A stretch of DNA of 8,723 nucleotides. It comes from Nitrospirota bacterium (lineage in GTDB: Bacteria > Nitrospirota > 9FT-COMBO-42-15 > HDB-SIOI813). Location of the stretch: contig JAHFER010000055.1 of the NCBI GenBank assembly GCA_023248365.1, forward strand, positions 1-8,723, given 5' to 3'. Both the position numbers and the translations under genes were made by a program. The notes beneath the pieces were generated by a model that was not told the origin of the DNA, ran no database searches, and saw only the letters and a program-made list of their open reading frames with translations. This document shows, in pieces, positions 1 through 5,751 of the stretch (position 1 is the stretch's first letter; each line of letters opens with the position of its first letter).

Positions 1-2937
1 GCCAGATATACTGACCCTTGTATAACCTGCCACAGCGATCACAAAGGGAGAGATTTTAAGATGAGCTCCCTTGCTGAAAAGAAGTTTGATCACAGTCTTA
101 CTGATTATCCCCTTATAGATAAACATGCGGAGACTAATTGTAATAAATGCCATAAGAAGAGTGGCGTCTATACCGGGCTTAAACAGGATTGCCTCTCGTG
201 TCATAAGGATTATCACAATGGCCAGTTAGATAAGGACTGCAGCCGTTGTCATAATTTTAAGGGCTGGAAGGATACAAAAAAATTCAATCACAATACCAAT
301 TCTAAGTATGTCCTTGCTGAAAAGCACATCGAGGTAAAATGTGAGAAGTGCCATTCAAAAGGACGCTACAAGCCCCTTGGTTATAAAACCTGTAACTCAG
401 CTAATTGTCATACTGACCCTCACACAAAACAGTTTGCCGAAAAGACATGCGAGACATGCCATACAACAAAAGGGTGGAAGGCTCTTCTATATGAACACAA
501 TGCACCGGCGTATAAAGGGTATAAGTTAGATGGAAAACATCTGGATGTAACATGCGAAAAGTGCCACACAAAAGGACGCTACAAGCCGCTTAATTATAAG
601 ACCTGTAACTCGTCAGACTGCCATAAGGATCCGCATACAAAACAGTTTACAGACAAGACCTGCGAGTTTTGCCATACAACTAAGGGATGGAAGACTGTTC
701 AGTTTGATCATAACGCAGCAGAATACAAGGGGTATAAGCTCGACGGAAAACACCTGAAGGTGGACTGTGAAAAATGTCACCCAAAAGGACACTACAAACC
801 CATTAATTACAAGACATGCAACTCGGCTGACTGTCACACCGACCCGCATAAGAATCAGTTTGCAGGAAAGACCTGTGAATCCTGTCATACTACAAAGTCG
901 TGGCAGTCTGTATTATTTACTCACGAGGCGCCGGGATATAAGGGGTATAAACTCGATGGGAAACACGTTAAGGTAGATTGCGAAAAATGTCATACAAAAG
1001 GCCGCTACAAGCCTCTTAATTATAAGACCTGCGATTCCTCAGACTGTCATAAGGATCCGCATACAAAGCAGTTTGCAGACAAGACTTGTGAGTCCTGCCA
1101 TGTAACCAAAGGGTGGAAGTCTGTTTCTTTTAATCACAATACGCCGCCATACAAGGGTTACAAGCTCGATGGGAAGCACGAAAAGGTAGAGTGCGAAAAG
1201 TGCCATATAAAGGGGAAGTACAAGCCTCTCCAAACAGAGTGTGCAGATTGCCATAAAAAGGATGATGTCCATAAGGAAGATCAGGGTAAGACATGCAAAA
1301 AATGCCATACAACAGAAGACTGGAAGAAAACAACATTAGACCATAACCTCCAGACAAGATTTCCCTTAATCGGCAAACACAAGGATACAGAATGTGTTAA
1401 GTGTCATAAGGAGAAGCAGAAGTATAAGTCAAAAGATGAGAGATGCGTGGACTGCCATAAGGATATACACAAGGGAGAATTCAAAGAAGAGTGCAGTTCA
1501 TGCCATACGCAGTCTGACTGGCAGCCGAGGAAGTTTGACCATAAAAAGAGAGCCGGATTTGAACTGAAAGGCCTGCATAATGATGTACCATGTGCAACCT
1601 GCCATAAGACAAAAGACAACTATAAAAGGGTAAGCAGGTATTGCAACCAGTGTCATACTGACCCGCACCTGAATCAGTTCGGCAGTATAGAATGCACTAA
1701 ATGCCATAGCCAGAATTCATGGCAGCCTATGGAATTCAAACATAGCAATACCGGTTTCCCTCTTTTAGGAAAACATAGAAATGAAGAGTGTCAGGCTTGC
1801 CATAAGAACGGTCAGTACAGGGGGACGTCTTCTGTTTGTGTTAATTGCCATCTGCCTGCCTATTACTCTGCGCCAAATCACTTACTAAGGGCATACAGCC
1901 AGGACTGCAGGCAGTGCCACACTGTGTCATTTACAGCATGGACATTTAAACATTTAACTACCAGCTCAAACTGTTCAACCTGTCATCTGGATACACGCCC
2001 CCTCAGCCACACTGCCAATCCAACTGCATACCAGGCAACATGTGAGACAAGCCATACATCTACTTCTTCATGGGCGTCCCGGCAGCACACAACAGCCGTT
2101 ACAGGTTGCGCAAATTGTCATACAAATTACAGTACACCGGCTAAGCCGGCAAATCACACATCCAACGCGTGGACAACCTGTGAGAACTGTCATAAATATC
2201 CATCATGGAAATTCTCGCATCCCACTGCGGGTTCAGGTTGTTCCAGTTGCCATCTTTCATACAGCAGTCCGGCTAAACCGGCAAGTCATACGACGAATAA
2301 CTGGACTACATGCGAGACTTGCCATAAATCTACTACTGCATGGACATTCACACACTCAACCTCAAAATTCGGATGTGCAACCTGTCATGCAAATTACAGT
2401 ACCCCTGCTAAACCAGCAAGCCACGCAACTAACAACTGGATCACATGCGAGAATTGTCACAAGTCTACCACTGCATGGACATTTACCCATTCAACGACAT
2501 CAGGCTGCTCAATCTGTCACACAAACTATAGCACTCCTGCAAAGCCTGCAGACCATACAACTAACAACTGGACTACATGTGAGGATTGTCACAAGTCTAC
2601 TACTGCGTGGACATTTAGTCATTCAACTGTAAAATCCGGCTGCTCTGCATGTCACGCAAGTTACAGTAAACCAGCGAAACCTGCAGACCACACCACAAAC
2701 AACTGGACCACGTGTGAAACTTGCCACAAATCAACAACCACCTGGTCATTCACACATCCGTCTACTACATTCCCTCTTAATCACAGAGGGACAAGTCCCG
2801 GCGATTGCGCTGCCTGTCATCCAGGGGGGGCGTATAAAAATAGCGGAGGTTGTACAAGCTGTCATGGAAATCATCATGGGAGAAGTTACTCTAACAGTCA
2901 GTGCCTGAGCTGTCATCCATCCGGCAGAGGGGGCTAA
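1..2937 (+). CDS. Giant multiheme c-type cytochrome, 5' truncated by window edge
   Basis: The reading frame is open from base 1 and already contains a heme motif (CITCH, bases 19-33) before the first ATG at 61, so that ATG is internal and the true start and export signal lie outside. About 978 residues are visible. I count 38 CxxCH motifs and 4 CX4CH motifs, plus one broken motif (CETSH, 2041-2055). The first two thirds are lysine-rich and built of three-heme units; the rest is Ser/Thr-rich and built of two-heme units; three final CxxCH motifs end close to the stop. Each unit carries as many non-motif histidines as hemes (for example DPH, EH and GKH in the three-heme units), which fits bis-histidine ligation. 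Such proteins are exported and serve as electron conduits or reservoirs, often to extracellular acceptors; the partner is not shown here. The family (multiheme cytochrome c, c3/c7-like repeats) is secure, the physiological role is inferred. Confidence 0.95.
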   Translation, partial: ARYTDPCITCHSDHKGRDFKMSSLAEKKFDHSLTDYPLIDKHAETNCNKCHKKSGVYTGLKQDCLSCHKDYHNGQLDKDCSRCHNFKGWKDTKKFNHNTNSKYVLAEKHIEVKCEKCHSKGRYKPLGYKTCNSANCHTDPHTKQFAEKTCETCHTTKGWKALLYEHNAPAYKGYKLDGKHLDVTCEKCHTKGRYKPLNYKTCNSSDCHKDPHTKQFTDKTCEFCHTTKGWKTVQFDHNAAEYKGYKLDGKHLKVDCEKCHPKGHYKPINYKTCNSADCHTDPHKNQFAGKTCESCHTTKSWQSVLFTHEAPGYKGYKLDGKHVKVDCEKCHTKGRYKPLNYKTCDSSDCHKDPHTKQFADKTCESCHVTKGWKSVSFNHNTPPYKGYKLDGKHEKVECEKCHIKGKYKPLQTECADCHKKDDVHKEDQGKTCKKCHTTEDWKKTTLDHNLQTRFPLIGKHKDTECVKCHKEKQKYKSKDERCVDCHKDIHKGEFKEECSSCHTQSDWQPRKFDHKKRAGFELKGLHNDVPCATCHKTKDNYKRVSRYCNQCHTDPHLNQFGSIECTKCHSQNSWQPMEFKHSNTGFPLLGKHRNEECQACHKNGQYRGTSSVCVNCHLPAYYSAPNHLLRAYSQDCRQCHTVSFTAWTFKHLTTSSNCSTCHLDTRPLSHTANPTAYQATCETSHTSTSSWASRQHTTAVTGCANCHTNYSTPAKPANHTSNAWTTCENCHKYPSWKFSHPTAGSGCSSCHLSYSSPAKPASHTTNNWTTCETCHKSTTAWTFTHSTSKFGCATCHANYSTPAKPASHATNNWITCENCHKSTTAWTFTHSTTSGCSICHTNYSTPAKPADHTTNNWTTCEDCHKSTTAWTFSHSTVKSGCSACHASYSKPAKPADHTTNNWTTCETCHKSTTTWSFTHPSTTFPLNHRGTSPGDCAACHPGGAYKNSGGCTSCHGNHHGRSYSNSQCLSCHPSGRGG
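139..1788 (+). repeat. Tandem three-heme coding repeats (8 units)
   Basis: Units start at the first Cys codon of a CxxCH motif at 139, 340, 553, 766, 979, 1192, 1393 and 1591, with a partial ninth at 1789. Spacings are 201, 213, 213, 213, 213, 201, 198 and 198 bp. Each unit has three heme motifs. The four 213-bp units (340-1191) are the most alike and share KGYKLDGKH and KGRYKPLNYKTC-type segments; in these the middle motif is CX4CH (CNSANCH, CNSSDCH, CNSADCH, CDSSDCH). Outer units are more diverged and use CxxCH in the middle. Confidence 0.93.
1837..2772 (+). repeat. Tandem two-heme coding repeats (7 units)
   Basis: Units start at Cys codons at 1837, 1972, 2107, 2239, 2374, 2506 and 2641, spaced 132 or 135 bp (44-45 aa). 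The consensus is CxxCH-x-NYSTPAKPA-x-H-TTNNWTTCExCHKSTTAWTF-x-H, with two hemes and two extra histidines per unit. The unit at 1972 has lost the second heme motif (CETSH). The last five units are closest to each other, which suggests recent expansion near the 3' end. Confidence 0.9.
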
Positions 2938-2960
2938 ATATGCGCGGAAATTTCCCTAAA

Positions 2961-4265
2961 TTATCCCTTCCCAAACTTTTTCTCAATCTGAACACCTATT
3001 GATTTAAGGAACTCGTTCGGAAGTTCTCCTCCTGCAAAAATATAAACATAATCATTTGGAATTACTGTCACCTCTCCTCCAACTGCAATACCTACCTCTT
3101 TTTCACCTATCTCCCTGACATTTGAATTCAACATAACCTTAACAGAGTTCTTTGAAACTGCCTCGTCAAGACGCTGTTTATTTGCAGGTTTTATGCGGCT
3201 GAATGCCTCTCCCCTGTATGAAAGCACAACACTATTACCAGGCTGTTTTGACAGTGCCACAGCCGACTCCACAGCGCTATCTCCTCCTCCGACAACCAGA
3301 AGTCTATGGTTCCGGTGCTGTTCAGGATCCAGCATCCTGTATGCCACCTTGGGCAGTGCCTCACCAGGCACTCCCAGCTTCCTTGGCGTTCCGCGGCGGC
3401 CTATGGCGAGCACTACATTTTTCGCAAGATACTCACCTCTTGTTGTTGTAACCCTGAACGTCCCTGCTTCCTCTTTTAATCCCGTCATCTTCTCATTGAC
3501 GTTAATCTCCAGTCCGGTCTTAGTTATAACACTCATCCATAATTCTAAAAGCGCCTCTTTGGATGTCTCAGTTAATTTCACCTTCCCGTACATCGGCAGT
3601 TCAACAGGTGATGTCATAACGATCTTATGCCTCGGATAGTGCAGGACAGTACCGCCAATGTCATCCTGCTCAAGGGTAAGAAATTTCAGCTTATGCTTAA
3701 CAGCCGTCAGAGAGGCCCCTATACCCGCCGGCCCGGCGCCTGCAATTAACAGGTCATACAGATCCTTATTCTCCTGTTTTGCATCTTTATGTGAACAAGC
3801 AATATATTCCACAGCCTCACAGCCCTGTGTAATCGCATTCTTGACAAGCCCCATACCGCCAAGCTCTCCAACAATAAAAACACCTTTAACATTTGTCTCA
3901 AAATTCCGGGTCACAAATGGTATTTCGACTCCCCGGGTCTCTGTGCCAAAAACTAACGAAATAGCCCCCACCGGACATGCAGAAGCGCAGGCGCCGTGCC
4001 CAACACAATGAGAGGCATTTATCAACTTACCCTTCCCATCTGCAAGACCAAGTATATCCTTCTCAGGACATGCCGTTACACACGCGCCGCTCCCTATACA
4101 CTTAGCCGGGTCTATGTATGGATGAATAGAAACCGGTTCATGCATACCATATTCCTTTGCCATCGTAATCTTCTTCTCAATCCTTTTAGATCTTTTCGTG
4201 TGAGTAAGCAGATAAACTCCTATAGAACCCGACACCAGCACTACGGATATTACAGATGTTAAAAT
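2961..4265 (-). CDS. Ferredoxin-domain FAD/NAD(P) oxidoreductase, probably membrane-anchored
   Basis: About 434 aa if started at the ATT codon 4265-4263, or 426 aa from the GTG at 4241. The residue numbers below use the GTG. A hydrophobic N-terminus followed by basic residues (KRSKR) looks like a membrane anchor. Residues 47-94 form a ferredoxin-like domain with motifs CIGSGACVTACP and CVGHGACASACP; the second Cys of each is Ser or His. Residues 119-147 (GVFIVGELGGMG, AITQG) resemble the FAD-contacting end of thioredoxin-reductase folds. Residue 168 onward has the dinucleotide motif GAGPAG, and VVGGGDSAVES near residue 315 is the NAD(P) Rossmann motif. No CxxC redox pair exists in the flavoprotein part, so this is not a thioredoxin reductase. 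The fold is closest to YpdA-like/thioredoxin-reductase-like proteins. Its likely role is electron transfer between NAD(P)H, FAD and Fe-S centres; the partner is unknown. It converges on the cytochrome gene. Confidence 0.85.
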   Translation of the reverse strand: MLTSVISVVLVSGSIGVYLLTHTKRSKRIEKKITMAKEYGMHEPVSIHPYIDPAKCIGSGACVTACPEKDILGLADGKGKLINASHCVGHGACASACPVGAISLVFGTETRGVEIPFVTRNFETNVKGVFIVGELGGMGLVKNAITQGCEAVEYIACSHKDAKQENKDLYDLLIAGAGPAGIGASLTAVKHKLKFLTLEQDDIGGTVLHYPRHKIVMTSPVELPMYGKVKLTETSKEALLELWMSVITKTGLEINVNEKMTGLKEEAGTFRVTTTRGEYLAKNVVLAIGRRGTPRKLGVPGEALPKVAYRMLDPEQHRNHRLLVVGGGDSAVESAVALSKQPGNSVVLSYRGEAFSRIKPANKQRLDEAVSKNSVKVMLNSNVREIGEKEVGIAVGGEVTVIPNDYVYIFAGGELPNEFLKSIGVQIEKKFGKG

Positions 4266-4268
4266 AAT

Positions 4269-4279
4269 CCCACCTCCTT
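4269..4279 (-). promoter_or_regulatory. Strong ribosome binding site upstream of the oxidoreductase
   Basis: On the minus strand this reads AAGGAGGTGGG, close to a perfect Shine-Dalgarno. Seven bases separate GGAGG from an in-frame ATT at 4265-4263. The nearest conventional start (GTG 4241) is about 31 bases away, and an in-frame TAA at 4280-4278 closes the frame upstream. The site therefore argues for a rare ATT start. Confidence 0.7.
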
Positions 4280-4329
4280 AAAAATGGTTTTGATAAAAGT
4301 CCTTTCACTGCCGCTGAGCTAATACACCT

Positions 4330-4358
4330 ATTATATAACGGTTCCAGTAATGCAACAA
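4330..4358 (-). promoter_or_regulatory. Candidate sigma-70-type promoter for the oxidoreductase
   Basis: On the minus strand there is a perfect -10 TATAAT (4330-4335), and 17 bp upstream a weak -35 TTGTTG (4353-4358, three of six consensus bases). It lies about 65 bp before the proposed start. It is supported only by motif match and position. Confidence 0.45.
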
Positions 4359-4432
4359 ATCCGATTTATGTTGCTGAAATAAACTCCGGCTTAAGGGCAG
4401 CTCTTATTTATTTATAACAACGATTTTGCTGA

Positions 4433-4461
4433 TTGCGGATACGGGTAGTATCGTATATAAT
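4433..4461 (+). promoter_or_regulatory. Candidate promoter of the PIN toxin-antitoxin operon
   Basis: A perfect -10 TATAAT (4456-4461) sits 17 bp after TTGCGG (4433-4438, three of six -35 bases). Transcription would start about seven bases after the -10, which is at or next to the ATG at 4468, so the toxin mRNA may be leaderless. Confidence 0.5.
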
Positions 4462-4464
4462 ACC
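4444..4464. promoter_or_regulatory. Imperfect palindrome overlapping the -10, candidate antitoxin operator
   Basis: The arms GGTAGTAT (4444-4451) and ATAATACC (4457-4464) are inverted with 7 of 8 bases matching and a 5-base spacer. They cover the -10 of the toxin-antitoxin promoter. Ribbon-helix-helix antitoxins bind such short inverted repeats and repress their own operon, so this is the natural operator candidate; that link is inference. Confidence 0.45.
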
Positions 4465-4467
4465 ATA

Positions 4468-4896
4468 ATGAAGAAGCCCGGAATAGTTATAGATACCAAT
4501 GTGATAGTGTCGGCACTACGTTCAAGCCGGGGAGCTTCATATAAATTATTAACGGCGATTGATAGTAATAAATTCGATATAAATATTTCGGTTCCTTTGG
4601 TATTAGAATATGAAGATGCAACAAAGCGATTGATCGGCAAAATAATGCTCAGGAAAAAAGATATTGACGATATTCTTAACTATATATGTTCCGTAGCAGA
4701 ACATTGGAAGATTTTTTATCTTTGGAGACCATATTTAAAAGACCCTATAGATGATATGGTATTGGAATTGGCGGTGACTGCTAACTGCGATTATATAGTT
4801 ACATACAATAAGAAAGACTTCCAGAACGTCAAAGCTTTTGGATTAAGTGTAGTAACACCACAAGAATTATTGAAATTAATAGGAGAATTAAAATGA
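4468..4896 (+). CDS. PIN-domain toxin (putative ribonuclease)
   Basis: 142 aa from ATG 4468. The frame is open back to a TTG at 4426, but the PIN core IVIDTNVIVSAL starts right after MKKPG, and the -10 box lies inside the extra stretch, so ATG 4468 is preferred. Motifs: Asp9 in IDTN, Glu47 in VLEYED, Asp92/Asp95 in LKDPIDDMVLELAV, and Asp117 in the CDYIVTYNKKDF segment. Together these give the acidic metal-binding site of PIN nucleases, in the arrangement of the subfamily annotated as 'putative toxin-antitoxin system toxin component, PIN family'. PIN toxins cut RNA, often tRNA or rRNA; the target here is unknown. No Shine-Dalgarno is visible before the ATG. The stop overlaps the antitoxin start by four bases (ATGA). 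The gene is AT-rich compared with the genes at both ends of the window. Confidence 0.88.
   Translation: MKKPGIVIDTNVIVSALRSSRGASYKLLTAIDSNKFDINISVPLVLEYEDATKRLIGKIMLRKKDIDDILNYICSVAEHWKIFYLWRPYLKDPIDDMVLELAVTANCDYIVTYNKKDFQNVKAFGLSVVTPQELLKLIGELK
4881..4886 (+). promoter_or_regulatory. Ribosome binding site of the RHH antitoxin
   Basis: AGGAGA lies six bases before ATG 4893, inside the toxin coding sequence. The toxin has no such site. This would favour antitoxin synthesis over toxin, as expected when the toxin gene comes first. Confidence 0.7.
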
Positions 4897-5129
4897 GCAT
4901 GATTAGCCTCAGATTACCGGATTCATTACATGAAACCGTACGTGACTTAGCAAAAAAAGACCACGTGTCAATTAACCAATTCGTAGCCACAGCGCTTGCA
5001 GAAAAAATTTCAGCATTAATTACCGGTGAATATCTTGAAAAAAGGGCTAAAAGGGGAAGTAGAAGAAAATTTGAAAATGCCATGAGTAAAGTTGCAGATG
5101 TTGAACCGGATGAATATGACCGGTTGTAA
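4893..5129 (+). CDS. Ribbon-helix-helix (CopG/HicB-like) antitoxin
   Basis: 78 aa. The N-terminus ISLRLPDSLHETVRDLAKK is a ribbon strand followed by helix 1, and VSINQFVATALAEKI is helix 2, giving the full ribbon-helix-helix DNA-binding fold in the first 45 residues. The C-terminal part (KRAKRGSRRKFENAMSKV, then acidic VEPDEYDRL) is the likely toxin-binding tail. The start overlaps the toxin stop as ATGA, so the two are translationally coupled. It probably neutralises the PIN toxin and represses the shared promoter, with the palindrome at 4444-4464 as candidate site. The order toxin then antitoxin is the reverse of most type II modules but is common for this PIN/RHH pairing. The family is clear; the regulatory site is inferred. 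Confidence 0.85.
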   Translation: MSMISLRLPDSLHETVRDLAKKDHVSINQFVATALAEKISALITGEYLEKRAKRGSRRKFENAMSKVADVEPDEYDRL

Positions 5130-5280
5130 TCTAAACATTACGACAAACTTTACAAAGATTGTGAATTCGTTGACAAATTTAAAATCAGAAAAATAAATCT
5201 TGTAGTAACCAACCCACATTTAAGAGTTGCCATAGTTATATTTTATACACCTCATCATGGTGGTGAACCTTGAGAAAAAA

Positions 5281-5398
5281 CCTTGGGGCACTTGAAATAT
5301 TACATTTTTTCTATGAAGCGACAGTTGTAGGAATTCCAAAAACTGATATTTCAAGACATGACCCTCTTATTTTGCTCTTTTTTAAAAGTGCCCCGGTG
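5281..5398. repeat. Nested inverted repeats, possible MITE or IS remnant
   Basis: The outer arms GGGGCACTT (5285-5293) and AAGTGCCCC (5386-5394) are perfect 9-bp inverted repeats. The inner arms CTTGAAATAT (5291-5300) and ATATTTCAAG (5346-5355) are perfect 10-bp inverted repeats, with weaker matching beyond (ACATTTTTT against the complement of AAAAACTG). The left inner and outer arms overlap, so they form alternative structures. No transposase is visible. The element fills the gap between the two convergent toxin-antitoxin modules. The rest of the gap (5130-5280) is AT-rich, and I see no gene or clear terminator in it. Confidence 0.4.
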
Positions 5399-5406
5399 TT
5401 CTTTGG

Positions 5407-5739
5407 TCAATTGCCGTTTTCAGGATAATGTTTGTCTTTATATTTACTTTCCTTTTCCCTGCTGATTATACGGAATGTTTCCTCATAGATGTGTTTACGC
5501 GGACCGACTGCAATGACTTCGATATGTTTTCCTTCTGCAATTCTATAGATTATCCTGAATTTACTTACCCGGAAGCTCCATAACCCTGCGAGTTCGTCTT
5601 TAAGGTATTTACCGGAATTTGGATCATCAAGGATTGTCTGCAGGGATCCCCTGATCTTCTTTTTCAAGTGCGGATGCATTTCACTAATAAGTTCTGCGAC
5701 ACTGTCAGGTATCCGGAGTTTATAAAAGGTTTTCTTCAT
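5407..5739 (-). CDS. RelE/ParE-family toxin
   Basis: 110 aa. The pattern matches small RelE/ParE toxins: helix pair HPHLKKKIRGSLQTILDDP, then GKYLKDELAGLWSFRVSKFRIIYRI, then IEVIAVGPRKHIYE. Trp54, Arg57, Arg62, Tyr65, Arg81 and Tyr85 are the conserved positions of this fold. RelE-type members cleave mRNA at the ribosome and ParE-type members attack gyrase; sequence alone does not decide, although the basic and Tyr residues fit the RelE side. A charged C-terminal tail of about 20 residues (ISREKESKYKDKHYPENGN) goes beyond the usual length of about 90. It follows its antitoxin by 12 bp with no clear Shine-Dalgarno, so translation is probably coupled. Confidence 0.88.
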   Translation of the reverse strand: MKKTFYKLRIPDSVAELISEMHPHLKKKIRGSLQTILDDPNSGKYLKDELAGLWSFRVSKFRIIYRIAEGKHIEVIAVGPRKHIYEETFRIISREKESKYKDKHYPENGN

Positions 5740-5751
5740 ATTGCCGGTAAA

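Noticed and set aside
61..63. ATG at 61 as the start of the cytochrome
   Set aside because: A heme motif lies in frame upstream, no signal peptide follows the ATG, and the frame is open to base 1.
340..1191. CRISPR-like regular 213-bp periodicity
   Set aside because: The period is coding, with heme motifs and synonymous variation; there are no short identical repeats with unique spacers.
613..1707. Several antisense frames of 70-90 codons opposite the cytochrome
   Set aside because: They follow the repeat period and mirror the biased codons of the Cys/His/Lys-rich gene; no recognisable protein features.
2938..2960. Bidirectional terminator between the convergent genes
   Set aside because: Only a 10-bp self-complementary stretch GGAAATTTCC (2946-2955) with no loop or GC-rich stem and no adequate T-run.
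4426..4467. TTG at 4426 as an earlier start of the PIN toxin
   Set aside because: The extra 14 residues are not part of the PIN fold, there is no ribosome site, and the stretch contains the promoter -10 and the palindrome.
4266..4467. Sigma-54 (-24/-12) promoter for the oxidoreductase or toxin genes
   Set aside because: No GG-n10-GC arrangement close to TGGCAC-n5-TTGCA was found on either strand; sigma-70-like boxes fit better.
5270..5428. 52-codon frame starting with TTG across the inverted-repeat element
   Set aside because: Rare start, no clear ribosome site, overlaps the end of the RelE gene on the other strand and the repeats; no recognised domain.
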